64,000 nt of DNA from Alphaproteobacteria bacterium (GTDB lineage: Bacteria; Pseudomonadota; Alphaproteobacteria; Rhodobacterales; Rhodobacteraceae). Where the stretch lies: positions 1 to 64,000 of the forward strand of contig JAUHVK010000001.1 in NCBI GenBank assembly GCA_030425145.1, read 5' to 3'. The notes under the pieces are model-generated. The model made no database searches. It was not told the DNA's origin and saw only the letters and a program-made list of their open reading frames with translations. Both the position numbers and the translations under genes were made by a program. Shown here one piece after another: positions 30,241 to 38,295 of this stretch (within the stretch, counting starts at the first letter, position 1; every line of letters starts with the position of its first letter).

Positions 30241-31004
30241 GGCCGGACAAAGACAGGCGCGTCAGGCTTGGACAAGTCCTCTCGATAGGAATACCCGCCC
30301 AGATCGAAATCAAGGATGCCTTCGGGTTCGGTTAGCCGCCGCTGAATGATGAAACGGGCCATTGATCCGCGCGCCTTCTTGGCAAAAAAGCTGACAATCT
30401 TCGGGCCTTTGCCATCACCCTTGTCTTCCATGAAAGCAGGCGTGACGATCCGCAGTCCAAGTGGCTTCGGCGGCACGGCGCCAAAATATTCCTGACTGGC
30501 GCAATTGATCAGTGTGTCGGTGCTCACCTCGGCCGCCTGCGCCTTAAGTTCCTTGGCGATCTGGTCGCGCCAGTAGTCATAAAGGTTTGTACCGCGCCGG
30601 GTCTTCAACCGGCTCCCCATTTCAAGGCGGTAGGCCTGGATCCCGTCCAGCGGGCGCAGAACTCCGTACAGACCAGACAGGATACGCAGATGGTCCTGCG
30701 CCCAGCGCATCTCGTCCGCATCCAGCGTTTCGGCCTCAAGACCCTGATAGGTATCGCCAGCAAACGCCAAGGCAGCCGGGCGCACATCGTCTTTTACGGG
30801 CGCTTCGTTAAAGTCACGGAACCGGTCGCGGTTCAGCTTGGCGAGATCATCACTCAAGTCCATCAGCGCCTTGAGATTGCCCAGCGTCAGATTGCGCGCG
30901 GTCTTGGCCAGACGATTGGCATCTTCCTGAAACACGGGTTCCGTCAGCGTCACGTCACGCTCGGACCAGTCAAGGCGTTTGGCTGGAGAGATCACGACGA
31001 GCAT
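30225..31004 (-). CDS. yaaA: Peroxide stress protein YaaA (UPF0246)
   Basis: A 259-residue protein with the family opening MLVVISPAKRLDW and the internal blocks LRILSGLYGVLRPLDGIQAYRLEMG (landmark, about 106-130) and INCASQEYFGAV. In E. coli YaaA lowers intracellular free iron during peroxide stress and binds DNA structures (family knowledge). It is convergent with the hybrid kinase gene and overlaps its last 16 bases (30225-30240). recQ lies 36 bp upstream on the same strand, so both may be co-transcribed. Confidence 0.93.
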   Translation of the reverse strand: MLVVISPAKRLDWSERDVTLTEPVFQEDANRLAKTARNLTLGNLKALMDLSDDLAKLNRDRFRDFNEAPVKDDVRPAALAFAGDTYQGLEAETLDADEMRWAQDHLRILSGLYGVLRPLDGIQAYRLEMGSRLKTRRGTNLYDYWRDQIAKELKAQAAEVSTDTLINCASQEYFGAVPPKPLGLRIVTPAFMEDKGDGKGPKIVSFFAKKARGSMARFIIQRRLTEPEGILDFDLGGYSYREDLSKPDAPVFVRPYDAS

Positions 31005-31040
31005 GGCGGCACCTTTGTTCTGCTTGTGGTCCCTGTGGAT

Positions 31041-33095
31041 TTAGTTCGCTGCCTGCAAAACGTCCAGAAACGTCTCGGCAAAGCGTTCGGCATGGCGCTC
31101 TCCGATGATCCGGGCGATCCCGCTTTCATCGCTTGGTTTGGCATTTGCGAGCTTAGCCAATTGCCCGGCGGAACATGTCATGGGTTTGAGCGTCCCACAT
31201 GCCCCCCGGATCAAACGCGCCTGCGATTCAAGCAGCGCATCGTACAGACCACCCGCGCCACTGGTCGCCAGCTTGCGCCGTGCAGGGTGCATGTCCGGCG
31301 TATCTCCGGCGATAGCCTCCAGGAAAGCGCGACCGTAGCGTTCAAGCTTCTTGGCGCCGACACCATTGATCCGCGCGAGATCATCCAATGTGCGCGGGCG
31401 GGTTTCAGCCATCTCGATCAGGGTTTTGTCCGGGAAAATCACATATGCCGGGACCGATTGTTCTTCGGCCAACGCACGCCGCTTCGCTTTGAGCGCAGAC
31501 AGCAATGGCGCATCTTCATCGCTGACAAGCATCCGGACCTGAGGCCGACGCTCACTCGCCGCCTCGATGCTGTCGCGCCGCAGGTTGATTGACGCTTCGC
31601 CACGCAGGATCGGGCGCGCGGCTTCGGTCATCACCAAGGCGCCATGCCGTTCCGGATCCGGCCGCATCAGGTCATGCCCCATCATCTGCCGGAACACCGC
31701 CTGCCATTCACCGCGTTTCAACTCTTTGCCAACTCCGAATGTCGGCAACGTGTCGTGACTGCGTGCCAACGCCTTTTCGGTCTTTGTCCCCAGCAGGATG
31801 TCGATCAGATGCCCCGCGCCAAAGCTCTCACCGGTACGCAAAGCTGCGGACAATGCCTTTCGCACAGCCTCGGTACCGTCAAAAACCTCGGCCGGTTTAT
31901 CGCACAGATCGCAATTGCCACAGGTAACCTCGCCTTCGCCGAAATACCCCAACAGTGTTTTTCGTCGGCATTCCAACGCCTCGGCAAGACCTAGAAGCGC
32001 ATTCAATCGCCCATGATCAGCGTGCCTGCGCTCCGGTGGTGCCATGCCTTCGTCGATCTGCGAACGGCGCAAACGAATGTCATCCGCGCCGTAAAGCGTC
32101 AGCGTTTCAGCAGGTGCGCCATCACGCCCAGCGCGGCCGATTTCCTGATAATAAGCTTCGATGGATTTTGGCAGATCGGCATGAGCGACCCATCGGATGT
32201 CGGGCTTATCGACCCCCATACCAAAGGCAACGGTGGCGACGACTATCAATCCGTCTTCGGTGGCGAAACGGGATTCCACGTGGCGACGGGCGTCCGGATC
32301 CATCCCGCCATGATAGAAACAGGCGGTGTGCCCCTCGGCATTAAGCGCTTGGGCCAGAGTTTCCGTCTTCGCGCGGGTTCCGCAATAGACGATGCCGGAC
32401 TGATCCTTACGGGCGGCTGCGAATTTTAAGATCTGATCCCGCGGTTTGTTCTTGGGCGCGAACATCAGGTGGATGTTGGGTCGGTCAAATCCCCGCAGAA
32501 AGGTCGTTGGCGCGCGACCGTCGAACAGACGAGTGACAATCTCTTCCTGCGTTTCCCCATCGGCCGTCGCCGTGAAGGCAGCCAGCGGCACATCCAGCGC
32601 ACGGCGCAATTCGCCGATGCGAAGATAATCGGGGCGGAAATCATGGCCCCATTGGCTGACGCAATGGGCCTCGTCGACAGCAATCAGCGACACACCCGCC
32701 TGTTGCAACAGTCGCTGCGTCCCACCGGACGCGAGGCGTTCAGGTGCCAGATAAAGAAGCTTCAGTTCGCCGGAATGAAGCATGTCCCAGACAGCACCAT
32801 TCTCTTCGTCGGTATTGGCCGAGGTCAATGCGCCCGCCGCAACACCCGCTTCGCGCAGCCCACGCACCTGATCGCGCATCAGGGCAATCAGCGGCGAAAT
32901 GACGACGGTTACACCGTGGCGCACCAAGGCAGGAAGTTGAAAACAAAGCGACTTGCCGCCACCAGTTGGCATGATCGCCAACACGTTATCCCCATGCGCC
33001 ACGGCTTCGACGATCTCGGACTGGCCGGGACGAAAGCTGTCGAATCCAAAAACATCGCGCAGAATGGTGTCTGCGTCGGACATGTCGCGGGGCAT
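31041..33095 (-). CDS. recQ: ATP-dependent DNA helicase RecQ
   Basis: A 684-residue superfamily 2 helicase. Motif 0 is FGFDSFRPGQSEIV, Walker A is AIMPTGGGKSLCFQLPAL (about residues 39-56), motif II is DEAHCVSQWGHDFRPDY, motif VI is YYQEIGRAGRDGAPAET. The RQC zinc site is present (CRRKTLLGYFGE, then CGNCDLC), and an HRDC domain covers about 530-610. It unwinds recombination intermediates in the RecF pathway (recF is at 12.4 kb). A second basic C-terminal segment of about 70 residues resembles another HRDC-like end. Start codon could also be the ATG at 33083. Confidence 0.96.
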   Translation of the reverse strand: MPRDMSDADTILRDVFGFDSFRPGQSEIVEAVAHGDNVLAIMPTGGGKSLCFQLPALVRHGVTVVISPLIALMRDQVRGLREAGVAAGALTSANTDEENGAVWDMLHSGELKLLYLAPERLASGGTQRLLQQAGVSLIAVDEAHCVSQWGHDFRPDYLRIGELRRALDVPLAAFTATADGETQEEIVTRLFDGRAPTTFLRGFDRPNIHLMFAPKNKPRDQILKFAAARKDQSGIVYCGTRAKTETLAQALNAEGHTACFYHGGMDPDARRHVESRFATEDGLIVVATVAFGMGVDKPDIRWVAHADLPKSIEAYYQEIGRAGRDGAPAETLTLYGADDIRLRRSQIDEGMAPPERRHADHGRLNALLGLAEALECRRKTLLGYFGEGEVTCGNCDLCDKPAEVFDGTEAVRKALSAALRTGESFGAGHLIDILLGTKTEKALARSHDTLPTFGVGKELKRGEWQAVFRQMMGHDLMRPDPERHGALVMTEAARPILRGEASINLRRDSIEAASERRPQVRMLVSDEDAPLLSALKAKRRALAEEQSVPAYVIFPDKTLIEMAETRPRTLDDLARINGVGAKKLERYGRAFLEAIAGDTPDMHPARRKLATSGAGGLYDALLESQARLIRGACGTLKPMTCSAGQLAKLANAKPSDESGIARIIGERHAERFAETFLDVLQAAN

Positions 33096-33179
33096 GGATG
33101 ACCTGTCAGGTTCTTAACTACATCTGCTCTTTGTCTGACAGTCTCATACTAAGGATGCGTGAACAAGCCTTTGCGCCGG

Positions 33180-33473
33180 TCAAAACCCGTAGAAAAACCC
33201 GGCATTGTTCTGAAGCACGATGCGCAGGATGTAGACGCCGATCAATGCCACCAGCGGCGCGAGGTCGATGCCCGACATTGGCGGTAAGATACGGCGCAGG
33301 CGGGAATACATCGGCTCCAGCAAGCGGTTCAGACCATCCCAGATTTGCGCAACAATGGGCTGACGCAGGTTCAGGACCTGAAAGTTGATCAGCCAACTCA
33401 TGATGACGTGGGCAATGATAAAGAACCACACGATATCAAGAAGCAGCATGAGTATCTGGAAGAGCGATTGCAT
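33180..33473 (-). CDS. YggT family membrane protein
   Basis: 97 residues from ATG 33473 (MQSLFQILMLLLDIVWFFI); the longer frame to 33578 adds a polar stretch unlike the family and is rejected. Two hydrophobic helices (about 3-30 and 68-88) flank the family segment LEPMYSRLRRILPPMSGIDLAPL. YggT proteins are small inner-membrane proteins linked to osmotic/potassium stress and, in some bacteria, cell division, but their function is not settled. The gene lies downstream of a thioesterase gene that diverges from it. Confidence 0.9.
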   Translation of the reverse strand: MQSLFQILMLLLDIVWFFIIAHVIMSWLINFQVLNLRQPIVAQIWDGLNRLLEPMYSRLRRILPPMSGIDLAPLVALIGVYILRIVLQNNAGFFYGF

Positions 33474-33610
33474 CTTACGAATTTCCCTTGGCAGTGATCC
33501 TTCAACAGGTAGGCGCAAGCGCGCCGAAGAACAAGTCAGAGCAATTGCCGCGAGGTCGTGATTGACGTGACTGACCATTAGGTCAACTACGCGACCAACA
33601 GGAGAACCCG

Positions 33611-34162
33611 ATGTATCCTTTCATCCGCATGGCGCTTGGCCTTTGGAAAGCGCGCAAAGCCCCGAAGCTTGGACCGTTTGCAACATATGTCTCGCACCAC
33701 AGATGCTGGCCGTGGGACATCGACATGTGGATGGAACTGAACAACGGCCGCACGTTGACGCTTTACGACCTCGGGCGCATCCCCTTGGCTCAGGTTAACG
33801 GATTGATGTCCATGATCCGCAAGGAAAAGTGGGGGCTGACGATGGCAGGCGTTGTTGTACGGTACAGACGCCGCATCCGTACGTTTGAACGGTTTGAAAT
33901 GCGCAGTCGGCTTCTGTGTTGGGACGCGCGTTTCCTTTACATTGAACAGTCGATGTGGAAGCAGAACGGCGAATGCGCCAACCATGCGGTATATCGGTCT
34001 GCTGTGACCGACAGAAATGGGATTGTCCCGACCCACCGCGTCATCGAAGCCATGGGAATGACCGACACGCCATCGCCGGACATGCCCGAATGGGTTGCGG
34101 ATTGGCTACGCGCCGAAGACGCGCGACCTTGGCCGCCGATGCAGGAAACGGCCGCACAGTAA
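33611..34162 (+). CDS. Thioesterase-like (hotdog) protein of the THEM6 type
   Basis: A 183-residue protein that opens MYPFIRMALGLWKARKAP and contains the hotdog-fold landmarks CWPWDIDMWMELNNGR (about residues 35-50) and GLTMAGVVVRYRRRIRTFERFE. The arrangement D-x-N near residues 39-47 resembles the 4-hydroxybenzoyl-CoA thioesterase group and eukaryotic THEM6. The substrate is unknown. AGGAG precedes the ATG. An MFS transporter gene follows after 55 bp on the same strand. Confidence 0.8.
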   Translation: MYPFIRMALGLWKARKAPKLGPFATYVSHHRCWPWDIDMWMELNNGRTLTLYDLGRIPLAQVNGLMSMIRKEKWGLTMAGVVVRYRRRIRTFERFEMRSRLLCWDARFLYIEQSMWKQNGECANHAVYRSAVTDRNGIVPTHRVIEAMGMTDTPSPDMPEWVADWLRAEDARPWPPMQETAAQ

Positions 34163-34217
34163 CTCTGCTTGCCGGTCGGCGGTTTCGCACCCATAACCTC
34201 GGACAGGGGGATATGGC

Positions 34218-35558
34218 ATGGCGAACGCTTCTCTGCGCAAACGGATCTGGGGTTGGTTCTTTTTCGACTGGGCTAGCCAGCCCTATAATACCCTTTTGAT
34301 CACCTTCATTTTTGCGCCCTACATCAAGGAATTGGTGGGGGATGGCACCGCTGCGCAATCCGCCTGGGGGTTTGGTATCGGAACAGCCGGACTTGTGATT
34401 GCCATTCTCGCCCCGGTGCTTGGGGCCTTGGCTGATACGGGCGGCAACCGGATGCGCTGGATCTGGCTATTCTCGATGATGTACGTCGTTGGAGCGGGTG
34501 GACTTTGGTTTGCCGCGCCGGGCGATTTCAACCTCATCCTGATCCTGACCTTCTTCGCCATCGGCATGATCGGGATGGAGTTCTCAACCACCTTCACTAA
34601 TTCGATGCTACCCGATCTGGGCACGCCCGAAGAGATCGGGCGCATATCCGGCAATGGCTGGGCATTCGGTTACGTTGGTGGGCTGATCGCGCTTGTAATC
34701 ATGCTCTTGTTCTTCGCCGACAACGCCACAACAGGCCGTACCCTGATCGGTTTGGAACCTGCATTTGGCCTTGATCCGGCTGCGCATGAAGGCACGCGGT
34801 TCGTTGGTCCGTTGGTTGCGATCTGGTTTGCAGTGTTCATGATCCCCTTCTTCCTGTTCGTCAAAGAACCAAAACGTCCAAGAGCCCCCAAGGGTGCGGT
34901 TAAGCTCGCCGTCGGCGATCTCGGGACCACGCTGAAACGACTGCCGCAGGATCGTTCACTCTTCGCCTTCCTTGGCTCGGCGATGTTCTACCGGGATGCA
35001 TTGAACGGCATGTATGCGTTTGGAGGTATCTACGCGGCCGGTGTGCTCGGGTGGAGCGTTCAGAATGTCGGGATCTTCGGCATCATTGCGATTATCGCCG
35101 GTGCCTTGGCGGCGTGGCTCGGTGGGATGGCGGATTCCCGGTTCGGCCCAAAACCTGTGATTGTGGCCTGTATCCTCGCGCTGACGACTGTCGGAGTGGC
35201 AATTGTCCTGATCTCGCGCGAAACGATGTTCGGCGTTCCTCTACCCGAAGGATCAGCACTGCCCGACATTGCATTCTACGTGATCGGCGCAATCATCGGA
35301 GCCGCCGGAGGTGTCATTCAATCCGCCAGCCGCACCATGATGGTGCGACAAGCCAACCCCGCCCGCATGACCGAAGCGTTCGGTTTGTACGCATTGGCGG
35401 GCAAAGCGACCAGTTTTCTGGCACCGCTGCTGATCGGGGTCACAACTTACGTCACCGGTTCCCAACAATTGGGTGTGAGCCCCGTGATAGGACTTTTCCT
35501 GATCGGGCTTGTGTTGTTAGTCTGGGTCAACCCACACGGGAAGCGGGCAGTGACATGA
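34218..35558 (+). CDS. UMF1-type MFS transporter (Atg22-like)
   Basis: A 446-residue membrane protein with about twelve helices. The family opening is WGWFFFDWASQPYNTLLITFIFAPY (residues about 11-35, landmark only), and the half-transporter repeats carry GAGGLWFAAP and MMVRQANPARMTEAFGLYALAGKATSFLAPLL. The UMF1/Atg22 group is thought to export amino acids or similar solutes; the substrate is unknown here. mepA starts 4 nt before its stop (ATGA), so the two are coupled. Confidence 0.88.
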   Translation: MANASLRKRIWGWFFFDWASQPYNTLLITFIFAPYIKELVGDGTAAQSAWGFGIGTAGLVIAILAPVLGALADTGGNRMRWIWLFSMMYVVGAGGLWFAAPGDFNLILILTFFAIGMIGMEFSTTFTNSMLPDLGTPEEIGRISGNGWAFGYVGGLIALVIMLLFFADNATTGRTLIGLEPAFGLDPAAHEGTRFVGPLVAIWFAVFMIPFFLFVKEPKRPRAPKGAVKLAVGDLGTTLKRLPQDRSLFAFLGSAMFYRDALNGMYAFGGIYAAGVLGWSVQNVGIFGIIAIIAGALAAWLGGMADSRFGPKPVIVACILALTTVGVAIVLISRETMFGVPLPEGSALPDIAFYVIGAIIGAAGGVIQSASRTMMVRQANPARMTEAFGLYALAGKATSFLAPLLIGVTTYVTGSQQLGVSPVIGLFLIGLVLLVWVNPHGKRAVT

Positions 35559-36478
35559 AACGGTTTTCGATTATCCTCGGTCTCGCCTTTCTACTGAGCG
35601 CCTGCGGCGGCGACAGCGGATCGCGCAACTCAGATACATCTGCGGCAAGCATCCCCCGCGTAACCGGCGTCCTGAGTACACGACAGGCCAAGCAGCTCTT
35701 TGGCGATATGAACAACGCCTCCAGACAGTCTCCGGCAGCACATGGCAGCTATGCCAAAGGCTGCGCCGCCGGCCAGGTACAATTGCCGGAAACGGGGCCG
35801 ACATGGCAGGCGATGCGGCTGTCGCGGAACCGAAACTGGGGTTTGCCGATTACGATCGATTTCCTTCAGGACTTGTCTCGCATCGCTGCACGAGAACCGG
35901 GTTGGAACGGTCTTTACATCGGCGACATCAGCCAGCCGCGCGGCGGCCCGATGCTCACGGGCCACGCCAGCCACCAGATCGGATTGGATGCCGATATCTG
36001 GATGAGGCCCACCGATCGGCTGAACCTCAATCGGACAGAGCGGGAAAACATCTCCTCCATCTCGATGCGACGCTCCAATGGCGCGTTCACGAATGACAAG
36101 TGGACGAAATCGCATCACAGCATCATCAAGGCGGCGGCCAGCGATCCGCGCGTTGCCCGGATTTTTGTATTCCCCGGCGCCAAGGTCGCCATGTGTAATG
36201 CCGAAAAAGGCGACCGCAGATATCTGCGAAAGGTCCGCCCTTGGTACGGGCATCACTATCACTTCCACGTCCGACTGGCCTGCCCACGCGGCATGTCCGG
36301 CTGTGTTGATCAGAATCCCCCACCGCGTGGCGATGGCTGTGACGAGGCGCAACAATGGGTGAACAATATTCTGAACCCGCCGCCGCCTGATCCCAACGCA
36401 CCGAAACCAAAACCGAGACGCGAACTCACATTGGCAGACCTCCCGGCACAATGTGCCGCAGTTCTCTCGTCGAACTGA
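35555..36478 (+). CDS. mepA: Penicillin-insensitive murein endopeptidase MepA
   Basis: 307 residues from ATG 35555, overlapping the transporter stop. A lipoprotein-type signal peptide is visible: MKRFSIILGLAFLLSACGG, with lipobox LLSAC. The M74/LAS-type zinc site is complete: GHASHQIGLDADIW (His and Asp ligands, about residues 139-152) and WYGHHYHFHVRLACP (about 236-250). Four or more conserved cysteines in the C-terminal half suggest disulfides, as in MepA. It cleaves D-Ala-meso-DAP cross-links in the periplasm. The next gene is in the same reading frame only six codons past its TGA. Confidence 0.93.
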   Translation: MKRFSIILGLAFLLSACGGDSGSRNSDTSAASIPRVTGVLSTRQAKQLFGDMNNASRQSPAAHGSYAKGCAAGQVQLPETGPTWQAMRLSRNRNWGLPITIDFLQDLSRIAAREPGWNGLYIGDISQPRGGPMLTGHASHQIGLDADIWMRPTDRLNLNRTERENISSISMRRSNGAFTNDKWTKSHHSIIKAAASDPRVARIFVFPGAKVAMCNAEKGDRRYLRKVRPWYGHHYHFHVRLACPRGMSGCVDQNPPPRGDGCDEAQQWVNNILNPPPPDPNAPKPKPRRELTLADLPAQCAAVLSSN

Positions 36479-36496
36479 TGGGTTTGGAATAGCGTT

Positions 36497-37324
36497 TTGG
36501 CCGAAGAGAACGGTGTCGCCCGGTTCCTGTCGTCCTACCATTGGACCAAGGAACGCGATGGGTTCGGCGGGTATTCGGCAATTTCACTGACGCCCGATGG
36601 CGCGGGATTTGTCATTCTCAGCGACCGTGCGCATCTGATCGAAGGCAGTATTTTCCGACACGAGGGGCGGATCATTGGGGTGCGCTCTTCAGACATGTCT
36701 CAACTGGACATGCCAGACGCCCTGTTTCTTGATCCATCCGTTCGGGACACCGAAGGCTTGGCGCAGGACGCGCAAGGTCGGTTGTACATATCGGTCGAAG
36801 GCACGAACCGCGTCCTATACCGCGATCTCGACGGCAGTTGGTCCGCCCTGCCCGATCATCCCGACATTCAGTCCTTACCGAACAATCGCGGTTTGGAAGC
36901 ACTTACGATTGCCAAAGACGGTACGCTCTACGCCCTGCCCGAAGTGTCAAAGGACCTCAATGCACCATTTCCCGTATTCCGGTTCAGACAAGAGAACGGC
37001 TGGGACCTACCGATGTCGATCACGCGTAGCGAAGGCTTCCTACCGGTAGGTGCAGATATTGGTCCGGATGGACTGCTTTACGTTCTTGAACGTGGATTCA
37101 GCGGGTTCGGCTTCTCCTCGAGGGTACGACGGTTCGAACTTTCCGACATTGATGGTTTAGCCGGCGAAACGCTCTTCACGACGGAACCACGCCAGCACGA
37201 CAACCTGGAAGGCATCGCCGTCTGGATAGCACCGGATGGAAGCCTGCGGCTGACGATGATTTCGGACGACAATTTCTTCTTCCTCCAGAAAACCGAGATC
37301 GTCGAATACGCCATCGCCAAATAG
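36497..37324 (+). CDS. Esterase-like-activity-of-phytase domain protein, apparently without signal peptide
   Basis: 275 residues from a TTG at 36497. The fold is the phytase-like beta-propeller domain (PF13449): GYSAISLTPDGAGFVILSDR (about residues 25-44), LPNNRGLEALTIAKDGTLYALPE and LERGFSGFGFSSRVRRFEL. Homologues I know of are exported, yet no signal peptide precedes this domain, because mepA coding sequence ends 18 bases upstream. The upstream frame is the same as that of mepA, so readthrough of the mepA TGA would produce a fused lipoprotein. No ATG or GTG start is available near the domain edge and no good Shine-Dalgarno is seen. Confidence 0.75.
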   Translation: MAEENGVARFLSSYHWTKERDGFGGYSAISLTPDGAGFVILSDRAHLIEGSIFRHEGRIIGVRSSDMSQLDMPDALFLDPSVRDTEGLAQDAQGRLYISVEGTNRVLYRDLDGSWSALPDHPDIQSLPNNRGLEALTIAKDGTLYALPEVSKDLNAPFPVFRFRQENGWDLPMSITRSEGFLPVGADIGPDGLLYVLERGFSGFGFSSRVRRFELSDIDGLAGETLFTTEPRQHDNLEGIAVWIAPDGSLRLTMISDDNFFFLQKTEIVEYAIAK

Positions 37325-37361
37325 CTTGTCTGTAGTGCGGCCACGCTATATGCAGCGCGCC

Positions 37362-37380
37362 ATTCCCGATTGACGGGAAT
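37362..37380 (+). promoter_or_regulatory. Leader hairpin upstream of the queuosine precursor transporter gene
   Basis: ATTCCCG (37362-37368) and CGGGAAT (37374-37380) form a perfect 7-bp stem with loop ATTGA. The CCCG and a second CCCCG at about 37385 can each pair with the CGGGAG ribosome binding site ahead of the ATG at 37416. This could control translation. I do not recognise a known preQ1 riboswitch consensus here. Confidence 0.35.
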
Positions 37381-37415
37381 CAAGTCCCCGCAACCTTGGC
37401 AAAACGGGAGTCACA

Positions 37416-38045
37416 ATGACCCGCGCTCATATTCCTGGCATTATCGCCATGGCCTTCATCGTGTTGGCCTCCAACATCCTTGTGCAGTTCCTGTTCGGAA
37501 ACTGGCTGACATGGGGTGCCTTCACCTATCCGTTCGCTTTCCTTGTCACCGACGTGATGAACCGGCTCTACGGTCCGGGTCCGGCTCGCAAAGTGGTCTT
37601 TGCCGGCTTTGTTGTCGGCGTGATCTGTTCCTTGATCGGAACTCAGATCCAGGGTGAATTCGGCCCGCTCGTCACACTGCGGATCGCGCTGGGATCGGGC
37701 GTCGCATTCCTTACCGCCCAGCTTCTGGACGTATCCATCTTCGACAAGATGCGCGAAGGCGCTTGGTGGCGCGCACCCTTGGCGTCCACCCTGATCGGGG
37801 CTTCAGTCGATACCGCGCTTTTCTTCAGCATCGCCTTCTCCGCAACACTCAGCTTTATCGAACCGGCAAATGACGTGTCCTGGGCAGGTGAAATGCTGCC
37901 GCTCTTGGGCACAGGTCCGGTTGCACCGCTGTGGGTGTCGCTGGCCGTTGCAGACTGGATGGTAAAAATCGGACTGGCCCTGCTGGCACTGATACCATTT
38001 CGACTCATTGTTCTGCGATTTCGCGAAAAAGCCGCTCTGACATAA
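37416..38045 (+). CDS. yhhQ: Queuosine precursor transporter (YhhQ/VUT family)
   Basis: A 209-residue membrane protein with about six helices. It begins MTRAHIPGIIAMAFIVLASN and has the family region WGAFTYPFAFLVTDVMNRLYG (about residues 30-50), followed by basic ARKVVF. COG1738 members import queuine or preQ0/preQ1 for tRNA queuosine modification (family knowledge). No que gene is in the window, so import rather than synthesis cannot be judged. A possible regulatory hairpin lies in its leader. The next 60 bp downstream lead into the 16S-tail-complementary element. Confidence 0.9.
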   Translation: MTRAHIPGIIAMAFIVLASNILVQFLFGNWLTWGAFTYPFAFLVTDVMNRLYGPGPARKVVFAGFVVGVICSLIGTQIQGEFGPLVTLRIALGSGVAFLTAQLLDVSIFDKMREGAWWRAPLASTLIGASVDTALFFSIAFSATLSFIEPANDVSWAGEMLPLLGTGPVAPLWVSLAVADWMVKIGLALLALIPFRLIVLRFREKAALT

Positions 38046-38120
38046 GAAAAGAGTTGCGCGATACGGAAAGCCTGTCACGCTGAAGATGCGTTTTATTAAC
38101 AGCTGAAAGGAGGTGATCCA

Positions 38121-38177
38121 GTGTCGAGAGAGGTATTGGAGAGAGGTGTCGGAACAGTTCGAGAGGAACACATCTAG
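38121..38177 (+). CDS. 18-codon mini-ORF behind the extended Shine-Dalgarno
   Basis: GTG at 38121 stands 7 nt after GGAGG (38109-38113), an optimal distance, and the frame encodes MSREVLERGVGTVREEHI before TAG at 38175-38177. The peptide is charged and has no hydrophobic segment. The start overlaps the last base of the 16S-complementary stretch. It may be a regulatory leader peptide or a decoy ribosome loading site rather than a functional protein. Confidence 0.4.
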   Translation: MSREVLERGVGTVREEHI

Positions 38178-38246
38178 GGCAGCCCCTGGGTGATGAACCC
38201 GTCGAATTGGTGTGGAACCTAACCGGACCCGCCTCCGTAAGTCTCG

Positions 38247-38275
38247 AAGGGTCGCCCATGTGGCGACCCTTTTTG
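38247..38275 (+). terminator. Strong Rho-independent terminator ahead of arfB
   Basis: AAGGGTCGCC (38247-38256) and GGCGACCCTT (38262-38271) form a perfect 10-bp stem with loop CATGT, running directly into TTTTTG. It ends the short unit 21 bp before the arfB ATG, so arfB is either expressed by readthrough or from a promoter inside or near this hairpin. Confidence 0.9.
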
Positions 38276-38295
38276 TATGAGCTAAGTAGACCGCG

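Larger units (their letters stand above)
38105..38275 (+). ncRNA. Candidate small structured RNA with a 17-nt complement of the 16S rRNA 3' end
   Basis: GAAAGGAGGTGATCCAG (38105-38121) is an exact reverse complement of the 3' end of alphaproteobacterial 16S rRNA (CTGGATCACCTCCTTTC), far longer than any normal Shine-Dalgarno. It is followed by an 18-codon frame, then by several short stems, then by GGACCCGCCTCC (38225-38236). That last segment can pair with GGAGG-TGA-TCC (5 plus 3 pairs) and itself resembles the 16S tail. CGAGA (38125-38129) also matches TCTCG (38242-38246). A strong terminator closes the unit before arfB. I know of no named RNA family that fits. The promoter was not located, so the 5' end is a guess. 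Confidence 0.5.

Noticed and set aside
38005-38259. 84-codon minus-strand frame across the 16S-complementary unit
   Set aside because: It runs antisense to a unit with a clear terminator and an optimal plus-strand ribosome site, overlaps the end of the transporter gene, and has no own ribosome site or recognisable family.
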